This document shows, piece after piece, positions 26,433 through 35,484 of a DNA stretch of 64,000 bases. The notes beneath the pieces are model-generated. The model had not been told where the DNA came from, did not search any database, and was given only the letters and a program-made list of their open reading frames with translations. The DNA lies in NCBI GenBank assembly GCA_037381915.1, contig JARRQJ010000021.1, forward strand, positions 21,257 to 85,256. Direction: 5' to 3'. This stretch comes from JARRQJ01 sp037381915. GTDB lineage: Bacteria > Pseudomonadota > Gammaproteobacteria > DRLM01. Positions within the stretch are counted from its first letter, which is position 1, and each line of letters starts with the position of its first letter. The translations under genes were made by a program, and so were the position numbers.

Positions 26433-27593
26433 ATGAAAAAAACCGTTTATCGCCTTACCCTGGTTGCTCTGGTCATCATCGCAGTCATTGCGGGCGGCTG
26501 GTATCTCTCCCGTCCCAAACCCATAGCCGTCGCCGTCACAGCGGTGGAACGCGGGACCGTCGAGGCCACCGTCTCCAACACCCGCGCCGGCACGGTCAAG
26601 GCCTGCCGCCGCGCCCGGCTCGCCCCGGCCATCGGTGGCCAGATCGCCAAACTGGCGGTCAAGGAAGGGGATCGGGTCAAGACCGGACAGGTGCTGTTGT
26701 CCCTGTGGAACGACGACGTCACCGCGCAACTGCAACTCGCGCAACGGGAAACCACCGCCGCGCGCGCCACGGCCGATCAAACCTGTCTCCTGGCAAACAA
26801 TGCGGTCCGCGAAGCGAAACGTCTCGATGCCCTGCGCAAGAAGGGCCAGGTATCGGAGCAGCAGGCGGATAACGCCCAGGCCCAGGCCCAGGCTGGTCAG
26901 GCCAGTTGCCGCGCCGCCCGCGCCAATGTGGAGGTCAGCGCGGCACGGGTCAGCGTCGCGCGCGCCGCGGTGGAGCGCACGCTGCTGCGTGCCCCCTTCC
27001 CCGGTGTCGTGGGGGAGGTCAACGGCGAACTCGGCGAGTTCGTCACCCCCTCGCCCACCGGCGTGGCGACCCTGCCCGCCGTCGATCTGCTCGATACCAG
27101 TTGCCTGTACATCGCCGCGCCCATCGACGAGGTGGATGCGCCGCAGATCAAGACCGGCATGACGGCGCGCATCAGCCTCGACGCCTTCCCCGATAAACAT
27201 TTCGCCGGGCGGGTCAGCCGCATCGCCCCCTATGTCCTGGAAGTCGAAAAGCAGGCACGCACCGTAGACGTCGAGGCCAAGTTCACCGACCCCGCCGACT
27301 ATCGTAGCCTGCGCCCCGGTTACAGTGCCGACCTGGAGATCATCATCGCCGTGAAACACGACGTGCTGCGCATCCCCACCGAGGCGGTCCTGGAAGGCCA
27401 TCGGGTCCTGGTCTACAACCCCGCCACCCATATTCTGGAAGAGCGGCACTTCAAGGCCGGGCTCTCCAATTGGAAATATACCGAGGTCCTTTCCGGCCTG
27501 TCCGCCGGCAATCTCGTCGTCTTGTCCATCGATCGCGAAGGGGTGAAGGCCGGCGTCCGGGCCACGCTTGAAAAATCACAAACGGCGCCATGA
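26433..27593 (+). CDS. HlyD/MacA-type periplasmic adaptor subunit
   Basis: 386 aa from ATG 26433. One N-terminal membrane anchor (LTLVALVIIAVIAGGWYL, about 8-25). The biotinyl-lipoyl half-motifs are around ACRRARLAPAIGGQIAKLAVKEGDRVKTGQVLLSLWNDD, a coiled-coil hairpin runs from about 95 to 170 (Ala/Gln/Arg-rich), and the beta-barrel and membrane-proximal domains follow. It would link the ABC exporter encoded next to an outer membrane channel that is not encoded here. Its stop overlaps the ATPase start by 4 bp. Confidence 0.9.
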   Translation: MKKTVYRLTLVALVIIAVIAGGWYLSRPKPIAVAVTAVERGTVEATVSNTRAGTVKACRRARLAPAIGGQIAKLAVKEGDRVKTGQVLLSLWNDDVTAQLQLAQRETTAARATADQTCLLANNAVREAKRLDALRKKGQVSEQQADNAQAQAQAGQASCRAARANVEVSAARVSVARAAVERTLLRAPFPGVVGEVNGELGEFVTPSPTGVATLPAVDLLDTSCLYIAAPIDEVDAPQIKTGMTARISLDAFPDKHFAGRVSRIAPYVLEVEKQARTVDVEAKFTDPADYRSLRPGYSADLEIIIAVKHDVLRIPTEAVLEGHRVLVYNPATHILEERHFKAGLSNWKYTEVLSGLSAGNLVVLSIDREGVKAGVRATLEKSQTAP

Positions 27594-28276
27594 TCGAGCT
27601 CCGCCACATTCACCGCCGCTTTCAAGTCGGTGATCAACAGGTGCACGCCCTCAACGACGTAACCCTCACCATCGAACGCGGCGAATACGTCTCCATCATG
27701 GGTCCGTCCGGGTCGGGTAAATCCACGCTGCTGCACGCGCTCGGCCTGCTCGACCGCCCCGACAGCGGCACCTACCTGCTGGAAAACCGCGACGTTACCG
27801 CCTTGAGCGATCAGGAACAGGCGCGGATCCGCAGCGAGACCATCGGCTTCGTCTTCCAGTTTTTTCACCTGGTGCCGCGTCTCAGCGCCGCCGACAATAT
27901 CGGCCTGCCCCTGCTGCTGGCGGGCGTACCGGCCCATGAACGGCAACAACGCGTGGGGCGCGCCCTCGCCGCGGTCAACCTCGCCGATCGCGCCGAGCAC
28001 CGCCCCGAACAGCTCAGCGGCGGCCAGCGCCAGCGCGTCGCCATCGCCCGCGCCACCATCATGCGACCCTCTCTGATCCTCGCCGACGAACCCACCGGCA
28101 ATCTGGACCACGCCTCGGGCCAGGACGTCATTGCCCTCCTGGAAAAATTGCACGCCGAGGGCCTGACCCTGATCATCGTCACCCATGACGGCGAGATAGG
28201 CAGACGCGCCCGGCGCTGCGTGCGCATGCTCGACGGGCGCATCACCGAAGACACGCAACAGGCATCCGCATCATGA
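27590..28276 (+). CDS. ABC transporter ATP-binding protein (MacB/LolD type)
   Basis: 228 aa. Walker A GPSGSGKSTLLHALG near 38-52, Q-loop in VFQFFHLVPRLS, signature LSGGQRQRVAIARA, Walker B LILADEPTGNLD, and the H-loop His in IIVTHDGE. The type (MacB, LolD, FtsE) fits the FtsX-like permeases that follow. The ATGA overlap with both neighbours implies coupled translation. Confidence 0.93.
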   Translation: MIELRHIHRRFQVGDQQVHALNDVTLTIERGEYVSIMGPSGSGKSTLLHALGLLDRPDSGTYLLENRDVTALSDQEQARIRSETIGFVFQFFHLVPRLSAADNIGLPLLLAGVPAHERQQRVGRALAAVNLADRAEHRPEQLSGGQRQRVAIARATIMRPSLILADEPTGNLDHASGQDVIALLEKLHAEGLTLIIVTHDGEIGRRARRCVRMLDGRITEDTQQASAS

Positions 28277-29481
28277 AGGTCCTGGACAACCTCGGCTTCG
28301 CCCTGGGCACCTTGCGGGCCTACCGCCTCCGGGCGGGGTTGATGCTGTTGGCCATGGCCATCGGCGTCGCCTCGGTAGTGGTATTGACCTCCCTGGGCGA
28401 GGCGGCACGGCGCTACGTCACCGGTGAGTTCTCGGCCCTGGGCACCCATATGATCATCGTCCTGCCCGGCCGGTCCGAGACCGCCGGCCTCGGCCCCTCC
28501 ATGTTCACCGCCGAGACGCCGCGCGACCTGACCATCGCGGACGCCGCGGCCTTGAGCCGCAGCAACACAGTGGCGAGGGTGGCGCCCATCAACGTCGGGG
28601 CGGCGCCGGTCTCCTGGGGCGGGCGGGAACGGGACGTGGTGATCCTCGGCACCACCGCCGAGTTTCTCGACATCCGCCATTTCAAAATGAAGCAGGGCCG
28701 CTTCCTGCCGCCCGGCGACCCGGAACACGCCAATGCGGTTTGCGTCCTGGGCACCAAGGTGCGGGACGAATTGTTCGGCGCGACACCGGCCTTGGGGGAA
28801 TGGATTCGCATCGGCGATCGCCGCTTTCGCGTCATCGGCATCCTCGCCTCGGAGGGCCAATCCATCGGGGTCGATACCGCGGACCTGGTGATCATACCCG
28901 TCGCCTCGGCGCAGAGCCTGCTCAACACGTCTTCCTTGTTCCGCATCCTGGTGGAGGCGCGCAGCCGCGACCTGATCCCCGCCGCAAAACGCCACGTCAT
29001 CAACACTATCAAGGCGCGTCATCAAGGCGAAGAGGATGTCACGGTCATCACTCAGGACGCGGTGCTCGCCACCTTCGACAAGATTCTCCGCGCCCTCACC
29101 TTCGCCGTGGCCGGCATCGCCTCCATCAGTCTGGTGGTGGCCGGCATACTCATCATGAACGTGATGCTGGTGGCGGTCACCCAACGCACCGCTGAAATCG
29201 GTTTACTGAAGGCCTTGGGCGCGACCGCGCAGCAGATCCTGCGCCTGTTCCTGGTGGAGGCGGCTTTGCTCTCGCTCATCGGCGCACTCCTGGGTCTGGC
29301 GGTGGGCCAGGCCGGCAGTCTGCTCATCGGTCATCTCTATCCCACACTACCGGTAGGTGCCCCGTGGTGGGCCTTCACCGCCGCCATAGGCGTCGCCCTG
29401 GCCACCGGATTGCTGTTCGGCGTCCTGCCTGCCAGACGCGCGGCGCGGCTCGATCCCGTGCGCGCCCTGCAGAGGCGATAA
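28273..29481 (+). CDS. ABC transporter permease, MacB/FtsX type (first)
   Basis: 402 aa. One TM helix near the N-terminus (AGLMLLAMAIGVASVVVLTSLG), a large periplasmic MacB_PCD domain (about 50-270), and three C-terminal helices: AVAGIASISLVVAGILIMNVML, the LLSLIGALLGLAVGQAG region and IGVALATGLLFGVLPA. The ending PARRAARLDPVRAL is typical of the family. It is one half of a pair with the next gene; the ATPase is encoded separately. Confidence 0.92.
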   Translation: MKVLDNLGFALGTLRAYRLRAGLMLLAMAIGVASVVVLTSLGEAARRYVTGEFSALGTHMIIVLPGRSETAGLGPSMFTAETPRDLTIADAAALSRSNTVARVAPINVGAAPVSWGGRERDVVILGTTAEFLDIRHFKMKQGRFLPPGDPEHANAVCVLGTKVRDELFGATPALGEWIRIGDRRFRVIGILASEGQSIGVDTADLVIIPVASAQSLLNTSSLFRILVEARSRDLIPAAKRHVINTIKARHQGEEDVTVITQDAVLATFDKILRALTFAVAGIASISLVVAGILIMNVMLVAVTQRTAEIGLLKALGATAQQILRLFLVEAALLSLIGALLGLAVGQAGSLLIGHLYPTLPVGAPWWAFTAAIGVALATGLLFGVLPARRAARLDPVRALQRR

Positions 29482-29485
29482 CCTC

Positions 29486-30685
29486 ATGTTGCTCGGGGAC
29501 ACCATCCGCTTCACCTTCACTTCCATCACGGCGCATCGCCTGCGCAGCGGCCTCACCGGTCTCGGCATCGCCATCGGAATCACCGCCGTGGTCCTGCTGA
29601 CCTCCATCGGCGAGGGCATCCGCCATTATGTCTTGAGTGAGTTCAGTCAGTTCGGCACCCATCTCATCGAGGTCAATCCCGGCAAGACCACCACGCATGG
29701 CACGCCCGTGGGCACCATCGCCACCGTGCGCCCCCTGACCCTGGACGATGCCGAGGCCCTGAAGGGGCTCTCCCAGGTGCGCGCCGTGGTGCCCGTGGTG
29801 CAGGGCAATGCGGATGCGGAATATCGTGGCAAGCGCCGGCGGACCATGATCTACGGCGTGGGTCCGCAGATGCCCGAGGTGTTCAGCCTCAAGGTTGCCA
29901 GCGGCCGTTTCCTGCCCGCGGACAACCCCCGTGCGCCGCGCGCCTTTGCCGTTCTGGGCAGCAAGGTGCGCAGCGAACTGTTCGGCAACACCAATCCCCT
30001 GGGCGAACATATCCGCATCGCCAACAGCCGTTTCACCGTCATCGGCACCATGGAATCCAAAGGCCAGATCCTGGGCTTCGACATGGACGACGCCGTGTAT
30101 ATCCCCACCGCCAAGGGCCTGGAGATGTTCAATCGTAACAGCCTGGTGGCGATCGATGTCCTCTACAAGGATACCGCCGAATCCGCTGAAGTCAGCGCGA
30201 CGATCCGCCGGGTGCTCACCGCCCGCCACGGCAGCGAGGACTACACCGTCACCACGCAGGAACAGATGTTGGAAACCCTGGGTTCGGTGCTCAATGTCCT
30301 GACCTTCGCCGTCGGCGCCCTGGGCGGTATCTCACTGCTGGTGGGCGGGGTCGGCATCCTTACCATCATGACCATCACCGTCAGCGAACGCACCGCAGAG
30401 GTCGGACTGTTGCGCGCCCTCGGTGCGCGCCGTTCTCATATCCTCGCGTTGTTTCTCGGCGAGGCTATCATCCTGGCCGCACTGGGCGGCGGCGCCGGTC
30501 TGGTCATCGGCATCGGCGGCGGCCAGGCGCTGCACCTCCTGGTGCCCGCCATGCCGGTGCACATCTCCTGGTTCTACGCGGCGGCGGCGGAGGTCCTGGC
30601 GGTCGCCATCGGCTTGCTCGCCGGCGTGCTTCCGGCGCGCCACGCGGCGCGGCTCGATCCTATCGAGGCATTGCGCGCCGAATGA
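29486..30685 (+). CDS. ABC transporter permease, MacB/FtsX type (second)
   Basis: 399 aa with the same architecture as the gene before it: TM1 (LTGLGIAIGITAVVLLTSIG), periplasmic domain, three C-terminal TM helices (GALGGISLLVGGVGILTIMTI, AIILAALGGGAGLVIGIGGG, LAVAIGLLAGVLPA), ending PARHAARLDPIEALRAE. It lies 4 bp after the first permease. The two proteins probably form a heterodimer with two copies of the ATPase. Substrate unknown: macrolides, lipoproteins or peptides are all possible in this family. Confidence 0.92.
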   Translation: MLLGDTIRFTFTSITAHRLRSGLTGLGIAIGITAVVLLTSIGEGIRHYVLSEFSQFGTHLIEVNPGKTTTHGTPVGTIATVRPLTLDDAEALKGLSQVRAVVPVVQGNADAEYRGKRRRTMIYGVGPQMPEVFSLKVASGRFLPADNPRAPRAFAVLGSKVRSELFGNTNPLGEHIRIANSRFTVIGTMESKGQILGFDMDDAVYIPTAKGLEMFNRNSLVAIDVLYKDTAESAEVSATIRRVLTARHGSEDYTVTTQEQMLETLGSVLNVLTFAVGALGGISLLVGGVGILTIMTITVSERTAEVGLLRALGARRSHILALFLGEAIILAALGGGAGLVIGIGGGQALHLLVPAMPVHISWFYAAAAEVLAVAIGLLAGVLPARHAARLDPIEALRAE

Positions 30686-30852
30686 GGGTTGGCGGCATGG
30701 ATGCCGCATAGGCGTGCTGAGTACCAAGGACCAGGCGGTATAAAGCCGGGGCAATGGCCCGTACGGGTTTGAGCACAGCCTCATCACGCCTGTCTGTGGA
30801 ATATTTCAAGTTCAGAAAGTCTGTGGGCTTAGCCCATATGGACAAAGGCATA

Positions 30853-31767
30853 TCATGCCGGTACCGCACGGCTTATCCTGCGCTGCATGCGCGGACGGAC
30901 GCGTTGCTCGACGTATTGAATCATGACGGCGGCGATATCCTTGCCGCTGGTCGCTTCGATGCCTTCCAATCCGGGAGAGGAGTTCACCTCTATCACCAGG
31001 GGACCGCGCGCGGAACGCAGGATGTCCACTCCCGCCACATCGAGCCCGACGGCCTTGGTGGCCCGAACGGCTATCGCCCGCTCCGCGGGACTCAGTTTTA
31101 TCTTCACGGCTCTACCGCCACGGTGCAGGTTAGAGCGAAATTCGCCTTCCCGCGCCCGGCGGAGCATGGCGGCCACCACCTTGCCGCCAATCACGAAACA
31201 ACGCAGATCCGATCCTCCCGCTTCCTTGATATATTCCTGGATTAGGATGTTCGCCTGCAATCCCCAAAAGGCGTCGATGACACTCTCCGCCGCCTGACCG
31301 GTCTCCGCCAGCACCACCCCTATCCCCTGGGTGCCCTGCAGTAACTTGATGACCAACGGCGCGCCGCCTACCATCTTGACGGCACCCTTGATGTCGTCCG
31401 GCGCATGGGCGAAGCCGGTACGCGGCATGGCGATGCCCTTGCTGGCCAGCAATTGCATGGAACGGAGCTTGTCCCGTGCGCAGCTGATGGCAGCGGACGT
31501 GTTGAGGGTAAAGATTCCCATGCTTTCGAATTGCCGCACCAGCGCCGACCCGTAAAAAAGAATGGAGGCGCCGATGCGCGGGATCACCGCGTCGAGATCG
31601 GTCAACAATTTTCCCCGGTAATAGATGACCGGTTGCTGCGAATTAATACTCATGTAGCAGCGCAAGGGATCGACCACCCTCACCTCATGCCCGCGCTGCT
31701 TCGCTGCCTCCACCAGGCGGCACGTCGAATAGAGGCTCTTCCTTTGTGACAAAACCGCTATCTTCAT
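30853..31767 (-). CDS. rimK: Ribosomal protein S6-L-glutamate ligase RimK-like
   Basis: ATP-grasp ligase that adds Glu residues to the C-terminus of S6 in E. coli. 304 aa from ATG 31767, which matches the RimK N-terminus MKIAVLSQ; the longer frame to 31932 is not conserved. ATP-grasp features: PLVIKLLQGTQGIGVVLAE, ILIQEYIKEAGGSDLRCFVIG, and the metal site VAGVDILRSARGPLVIEVNSSPGLEGIE. Many RimK relatives have other substrates. The antiporter gene ends 72 bp upstream on the same strand. Confidence 0.9.
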   Translation of the reverse strand: MKIAVLSQRKSLYSTCRLVEAAKQRGHEVRVVDPLRCYMSINSQQPVIYYRGKLLTDLDAVIPRIGASILFYGSALVRQFESMGIFTLNTSAAISCARDKLRSMQLLASKGIAMPRTGFAHAPDDIKGAVKMVGGAPLVIKLLQGTQGIGVVLAETGQAAESVIDAFWGLQANILIQEYIKEAGGSDLRCFVIGGKVVAAMLRRAREGEFRSNLHRGGRAVKIKLSPAERAIAVRATKAVGLDVAGVDILRSARGPLVIEVNSSPGLEGIEATSGKDIAAVMIQYVEQRVRPRMQRRISRAVPA

Positions 31768-31838
31768 GAGAGAGGCATTCCTTGAAGCTTGACGATTGTT
31801 CCGGCCGGAGTGCCGCCGATGAAAGGCCGCACTGCTTA

Positions 31839-32759
31839 TCACCAATATGCGGTCATGATGACATAGCCGGCATAGAGCGCAAGCAACAACAGCCCGCGAC
31901 CACGGCCGATTTGACCATGAGCCGGCGGCCAAACCACGAGTAAGGTAACCAGACCGAAGGCCAGGACCGGGAGCACTTCGCCAAGTCTGATCTTAATAGG
32001 ATAGATGATCGCGGCGACCGCAATGATGAACAGGCCATTGAAGATATTGCTGCCTACTATGGTACCCAGCCCCACCTCGTCGTGACCACGCAACTTGGAG
32101 ATAATGGCGGTCGCGAGTTCGGGAATCGAAGTGCCGATGGCCACGATAGTCGCCCCGATAATGAATTCATCGATACCGAAGGACAGGGCGATACCCTTCG
32201 CGCCGATGACGATGAAGCGCCCGGCCGCGACCAGACACAGGAATCCGGCCACGGACAAAAGCACCGCGACCCGGCCGTGTCTTTCTCCCAATACCTTCTC
32301 GGACGCGCTTCTTTGCCTGCGCACCTCCAGCATCACGATCACCAGCCAGAATATGAATGCCGCCATGAGCAGTATGCCGTCCACTCTGGACAGTTCGCCG
32401 TCCAACGCCAGAACGGCGGTCAGGAGGGGCGCAAATAATGCAAAAGGGTAATCGCGCTGGACGCTGTCCGGAGAACTCTTGATCCCGGCCATGATCACCG
32501 GAATGGCGAGGATCAAGGCGACATTGAGGACATTGCTTCCCAGGGCGTCGCCCAAGGAGATCTCCGGTTGCTTGGCCAGGCCGGAACTGATCGCTACCGA
32601 AAGCTCGGGGCTGGAGGTGGCGAAGGCCGCCACCGTGGCACCCACAATCCCCGCGGATATCCGCGCCCATAACGCCACGCCCACCACGCCCCGGACAAAC
32701 AGCTCGCCGCCCGCTCCCGCGCACAGCACGCCCAGCGCCAGAATCAAATAGTCGCTCAT
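31839..32759 (-). CDS. Calcium/sodium antiporter, YrbG type
   Basis: 306-aa inner membrane protein with about ten hydrophobic helices in two inverted repeats. Each repeat bears the conserved cation-binding motif: FATSSPELSVAISSGL in the first and IGTSIPELATAIISKL in the second, followed by GSNVLNVALI and GSNIFNGLFI. Members exchange Ca2+ or K+ for Na+. Same strand as rimK. Confidence 0.93.
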   Translation of the reverse strand: MSDYLILALGVLCAGAGGELFVRGVVGVALWARISAGIVGATVAAFATSSPELSVAISSGLAKQPEISLGDALGSNVLNVALILAIPVIMAGIKSSPDSVQRDYPFALFAPLLTAVLALDGELSRVDGILLMAAFIFWLVIVMLEVRRQRSASEKVLGERHGRVAVLLSVAGFLCLVAAGRFIVIGAKGIALSFGIDEFIIGATIVAIGTSIPELATAIISKLRGHDEVGLGTIVGSNIFNGLFIIAVAAIIYPIKIRLGEVLPVLAFGLVTLLVVWPPAHGQIGRGRGLLLLALYAGYVIMTAYW

Positions 32760-33001
32760 CGCCGTCGCTCAGTCGTAAAACCGCTGCACCGCAGTATATG
32801 CCCATTACCCGGACGCCGCTCGACATTCCAGGGCTGAAAATCGCTCACGATCCTCCTTAGCTTCCCCGACTTCCGCGCAACCATTCGGGATATCCGGGTA
32901 TGGGCCGACGACGCGTTTTTTCCTCCGCGTGGAGAGGCACTCTACTTAGCGGTAGGCGTTATAGCACAGCCTTGCAGAGCATCGGCGCCAGGATTCGGCG
33001 A

Positions 33002-34372
33002 TTACTTGATGATGTGATAACAGGGGGTGTATTTTTTGCCGGACAACTTCATGCGATGCTGCGCGACTAAAGAATTCAATAACGAATCCACGGGACTCAT
33101 GATGCCGGCGGCGCCGCGAAGCTCGAAGGGACCGAATTCCTCGATGGCGCGGATCCCCGCCTCCTTGACATTCCCCGCCACCACGCCGGAGAAGGCGCGC
33201 CGCAGCTGGGCGGCAAGCAGGTGGCGTTCCTGATCCCCGTGCAATTCCAGTTTGCGCATATTATCGTGACTGGGAACAAAGGGTTTTTGAAATTCGCCAT
33301 CGATCCGCAACAGCCAATTGAAATAATAGGCATCTCCCCGCTCGGTGCGGAAACGCCGCACCTGTTCGATGCCCGTTAGCACCTCGCGCGCCACGCCCAC
33401 CGGATCATCGATAATGATCTGATAGTGACGCCGTACCTCCTCGCCCAAGGTGGCGGCGATGAACAGATCGATCTCCTTGAAATAATCCCGGGCGCTTTCG
33501 GGTCCGGTGAGGATCAGGGGGAAAGGTATGTCGGCATTATCCGGGTGCAAGAGAATGCCCAGAAAATAGAGAATTTCCTCCAAGGTTCCCACGCCGCCGG
33601 CAAAGACGACAATGGCATGACCGGTACGCACGAAGGCCTCCAGGCGTTTCTCGATATCGGGCATGATCACCAGATCGTTGACGATGGGATTCGGTGACTC
33701 CGCGGCAATGATCCCCGGTTCCGAGATACCGAGATACTGGCCCCCGACGATGCGCTGTTTGGCGTGCCCGATCGCGGCCCCCTTCATGGGACCCTTCATC
33801 GCCCCCGGCCCGCAGCCGGTGCTGATGTCCAGACCGCGCAGGCCCAGTTCATAGCCCACCTCCTTGGTGTAATCGTATTCCCTACGGTGAATCGAATGCC
33901 CGCCCCAGCACACTACCAGCTTCGGATCGCTCAGCGGCCGCAGGATATTGGCATTGCGCAGGATATGAAAGACCGCATTAGTGATGCCATCCGAGGTGGC
34001 AAGGTCGAACTTGGGATTGTCGTTGATCTCGTCGCTGACATAGACCACGTCACGCAACACCGCAAACAGGTGTTCGTTGATGCCTTTGATCATCTGGCCG
34101 TCGACGAATGCGCTGGCCGGCGCGCCGCTGACCGCCAATTTGATGCCCCGCTCCTCCTGAATGACGCGGATGTCGAAGGATTTGTAGCGCTCCAGCAGTT
34201 CCTTCCCGTCATCGAGAGAATTGCCGCAGTTGAGAACCGCGAGTGAACAGTTGCGAAAGATGTTGTACAAGCCGCCCTGGCTGGTGTCGAGCAGCTTGCC
34301 CACTTCCACCTTGGAAAGAACATCCAGGCGGCCGGCCGGCGAGATACATGCATCGACGACTTCGTATTTCAT
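33002..34372 (-). CDS. ppnN: Pyrimidine/purine nucleotide 5'-monophosphate nucleosidase PpnN
   Basis: Cleaves nucleoside 5'-monophosphates to base and ribose 5-phosphate; (p)ppGpp-stimulated in E. coli. 456 aa, as in E. coli (454). Starts at ATG 34372. The N-terminal domain has LYNIFRNCSLAVLNCG and AFVDGQMIKGINEHLFAVLRD; the LOG domain has GCGPGAMKGPMKGAAIGH and VFAGGVGTLEEILYFLGIL, the PGGxGTxxE-type motif with Ala-Gly-Gly. It follows the lipoprotein operon on the same strand by 71 bp. Confidence 0.93.
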   Translation of the reverse strand: MKYEVVDACISPAGRLDVLSKVEVGKLLDTSQGGLYNIFRNCSLAVLNCGNSLDDGKELLERYKSFDIRVIQEERGIKLAVSGAPASAFVDGQMIKGINEHLFAVLRDVVYVSDEINDNPKFDLATSDGITNAVFHILRNANILRPLSDPKLVVCWGGHSIHRREYDYTKEVGYELGLRGLDISTGCGPGAMKGPMKGAAIGHAKQRIVGGQYLGISEPGIIAAESPNPIVNDLVIMPDIEKRLEAFVRTGHAIVVFAGGVGTLEEILYFLGILLHPDNADIPFPLILTGPESARDYFKEIDLFIAATLGEEVRRHYQIIIDDPVGVAREVLTGIEQVRRFRTERGDAYYFNWLLRIDGEFQKPFVPSHDNMRKLELHGDQERHLLAAQLRRAFSGVVAGNVKEAGIRAIEEFGPFELRGAAGIMSPVDSLLNSLVAQHRMKLSGKKYTPCYHIIK

Positions 34373-34443
34373 GGGGCGCAAAAGGGTAATGGACCGGCGG
34401 GTCTGGTTAGATGGATAACCTTGTTGCTAAGAATAGGCTGCAC

Positions 34444-35484
34444 TTATTTGTTATCGGCAAAACTGATCAGAACTGCACGCAGATCCCCCTTCAAGATCTT
34501 ATTTACCTGATCCAGGGCACGGTGCTGGGCGTCGTTCGGCGACAAGGCGGAGCTTTTGATATTCCAACGGTGCGTGCCGCGAACCTTGTTGTTGGTATCG
34601 CTGAGAGAGATTTCCAGGGTGCCTTTCTTCCAATACCAGCCTTCCCGTTGCTCCAGATCGCCGAGATCGAAGGCGGCGTTGAGCGTGAACTTGGCCTGTC
34701 CCGCGTTCTTGAGCGTGAATCCCGCCGCCGATACGGCGCCATCGAGGATATCGCGGATGGCGCCGCCGTCCTGACCCGAGGTATGGGTCGCCAGGCTGAG
34801 ATCCTGGATCAGGGCCTCGCGTTCGCTGCGCAGCTGCGCCAAGGGCCAGGGCGGCGGTACGCCGCGGCCGGTGATATCGACGACCTGCAAGGACTGCTGG
34901 GCGCTGGCCCGTTCAATCTGCGCCTCCACGGCACGGCTGGCGGCGGCGATGCGCCTCAATAGATCTTTGTCGGTATTGACCTTGTCGATGTAGAGACGCG
35001 TAGCCTCATCAAGACGGTCGATGTCGTCACGCAAGGTCGCAGCGGCCTGCAGGCGGCGCAACACCGCCAACGCGTAATGAGTCCCCGTCTGCGGGTCCTG
35101 CCACAGATCGGCGATCTCGATACCGCGGATGACGCGGTCGGTACGGGTCTGGATGTTGCGCGAGATTTGCAGCTGCCCCTTCGAGGACCCTTCACCGTTG
35201 TTCCCCGTGGACACCCGCTCGAAGGTCTGGATATCGCTGCTTTCCGCCTTGATCCCTACCTCGAAGACCTTCGCCAGGTCGGCGCGGGCACGGTCCTTGG
35301 CATCGTCCAGATCCGCCGCCGCCCCGCGTCCGATCAGATACTGGCTGGCGGGATAGCGGGACGACACGCCGTTGACCCAGTCCGGCGGCTGTTTGCCCTT
35401 GTCCGTGGTTGTGGCACAGCCCGCGAGCAACAGGACCATCATCACGGGAATTAAGCGGATCGCTGTCTTGAATTTTGCCGTCAT
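34444..35484 (-). CDS. LPP20-family lipoprotein (large)
   Basis: 346 aa. Signal peptide with lipobox LLLAGCATT (Cys near 23). The LPP20 module covers about 35-160 (PPDWVNGVSSRYPASQYLIGRGAAADLDDAKDRARADLAK), then a coiled-coil stretch and a C-terminal domain with WNIKSSALSPNDAQHRALDQV that may resemble a LptE- or Csg-like fold. Last gene of the four-lipoprotein operon; its start overlaps the end of the preceding gene by 4 bp (ATGA). GAGGA precedes the ATG. Confidence 0.85.
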   Translation of the reverse strand: MTAKFKTAIRLIPVMMVLLLAGCATTTDKGKQPPDWVNGVSSRYPASQYLIGRGAAADLDDAKDRARADLAKVFEVGIKAESSDIQTFERVSTGNNGEGSSKGQLQISRNIQTRTDRVIRGIEIADLWQDPQTGTHYALAVLRRLQAAATLRDDIDRLDEATRLYIDKVNTDKDLLRRIAAASRAVEAQIERASAQQSLQVVDITGRGVPPPWPLAQLRSEREALIQDLSLATHTSGQDGGAIRDILDGAVSAAGFTLKNAGQAKFTLNAAFDLGDLEQREGWYWKKGTLEISLSDTNNKVRGTHRWNIKSSALSPNDAQHRALDQVNKILKGDLRAVLISFADNK

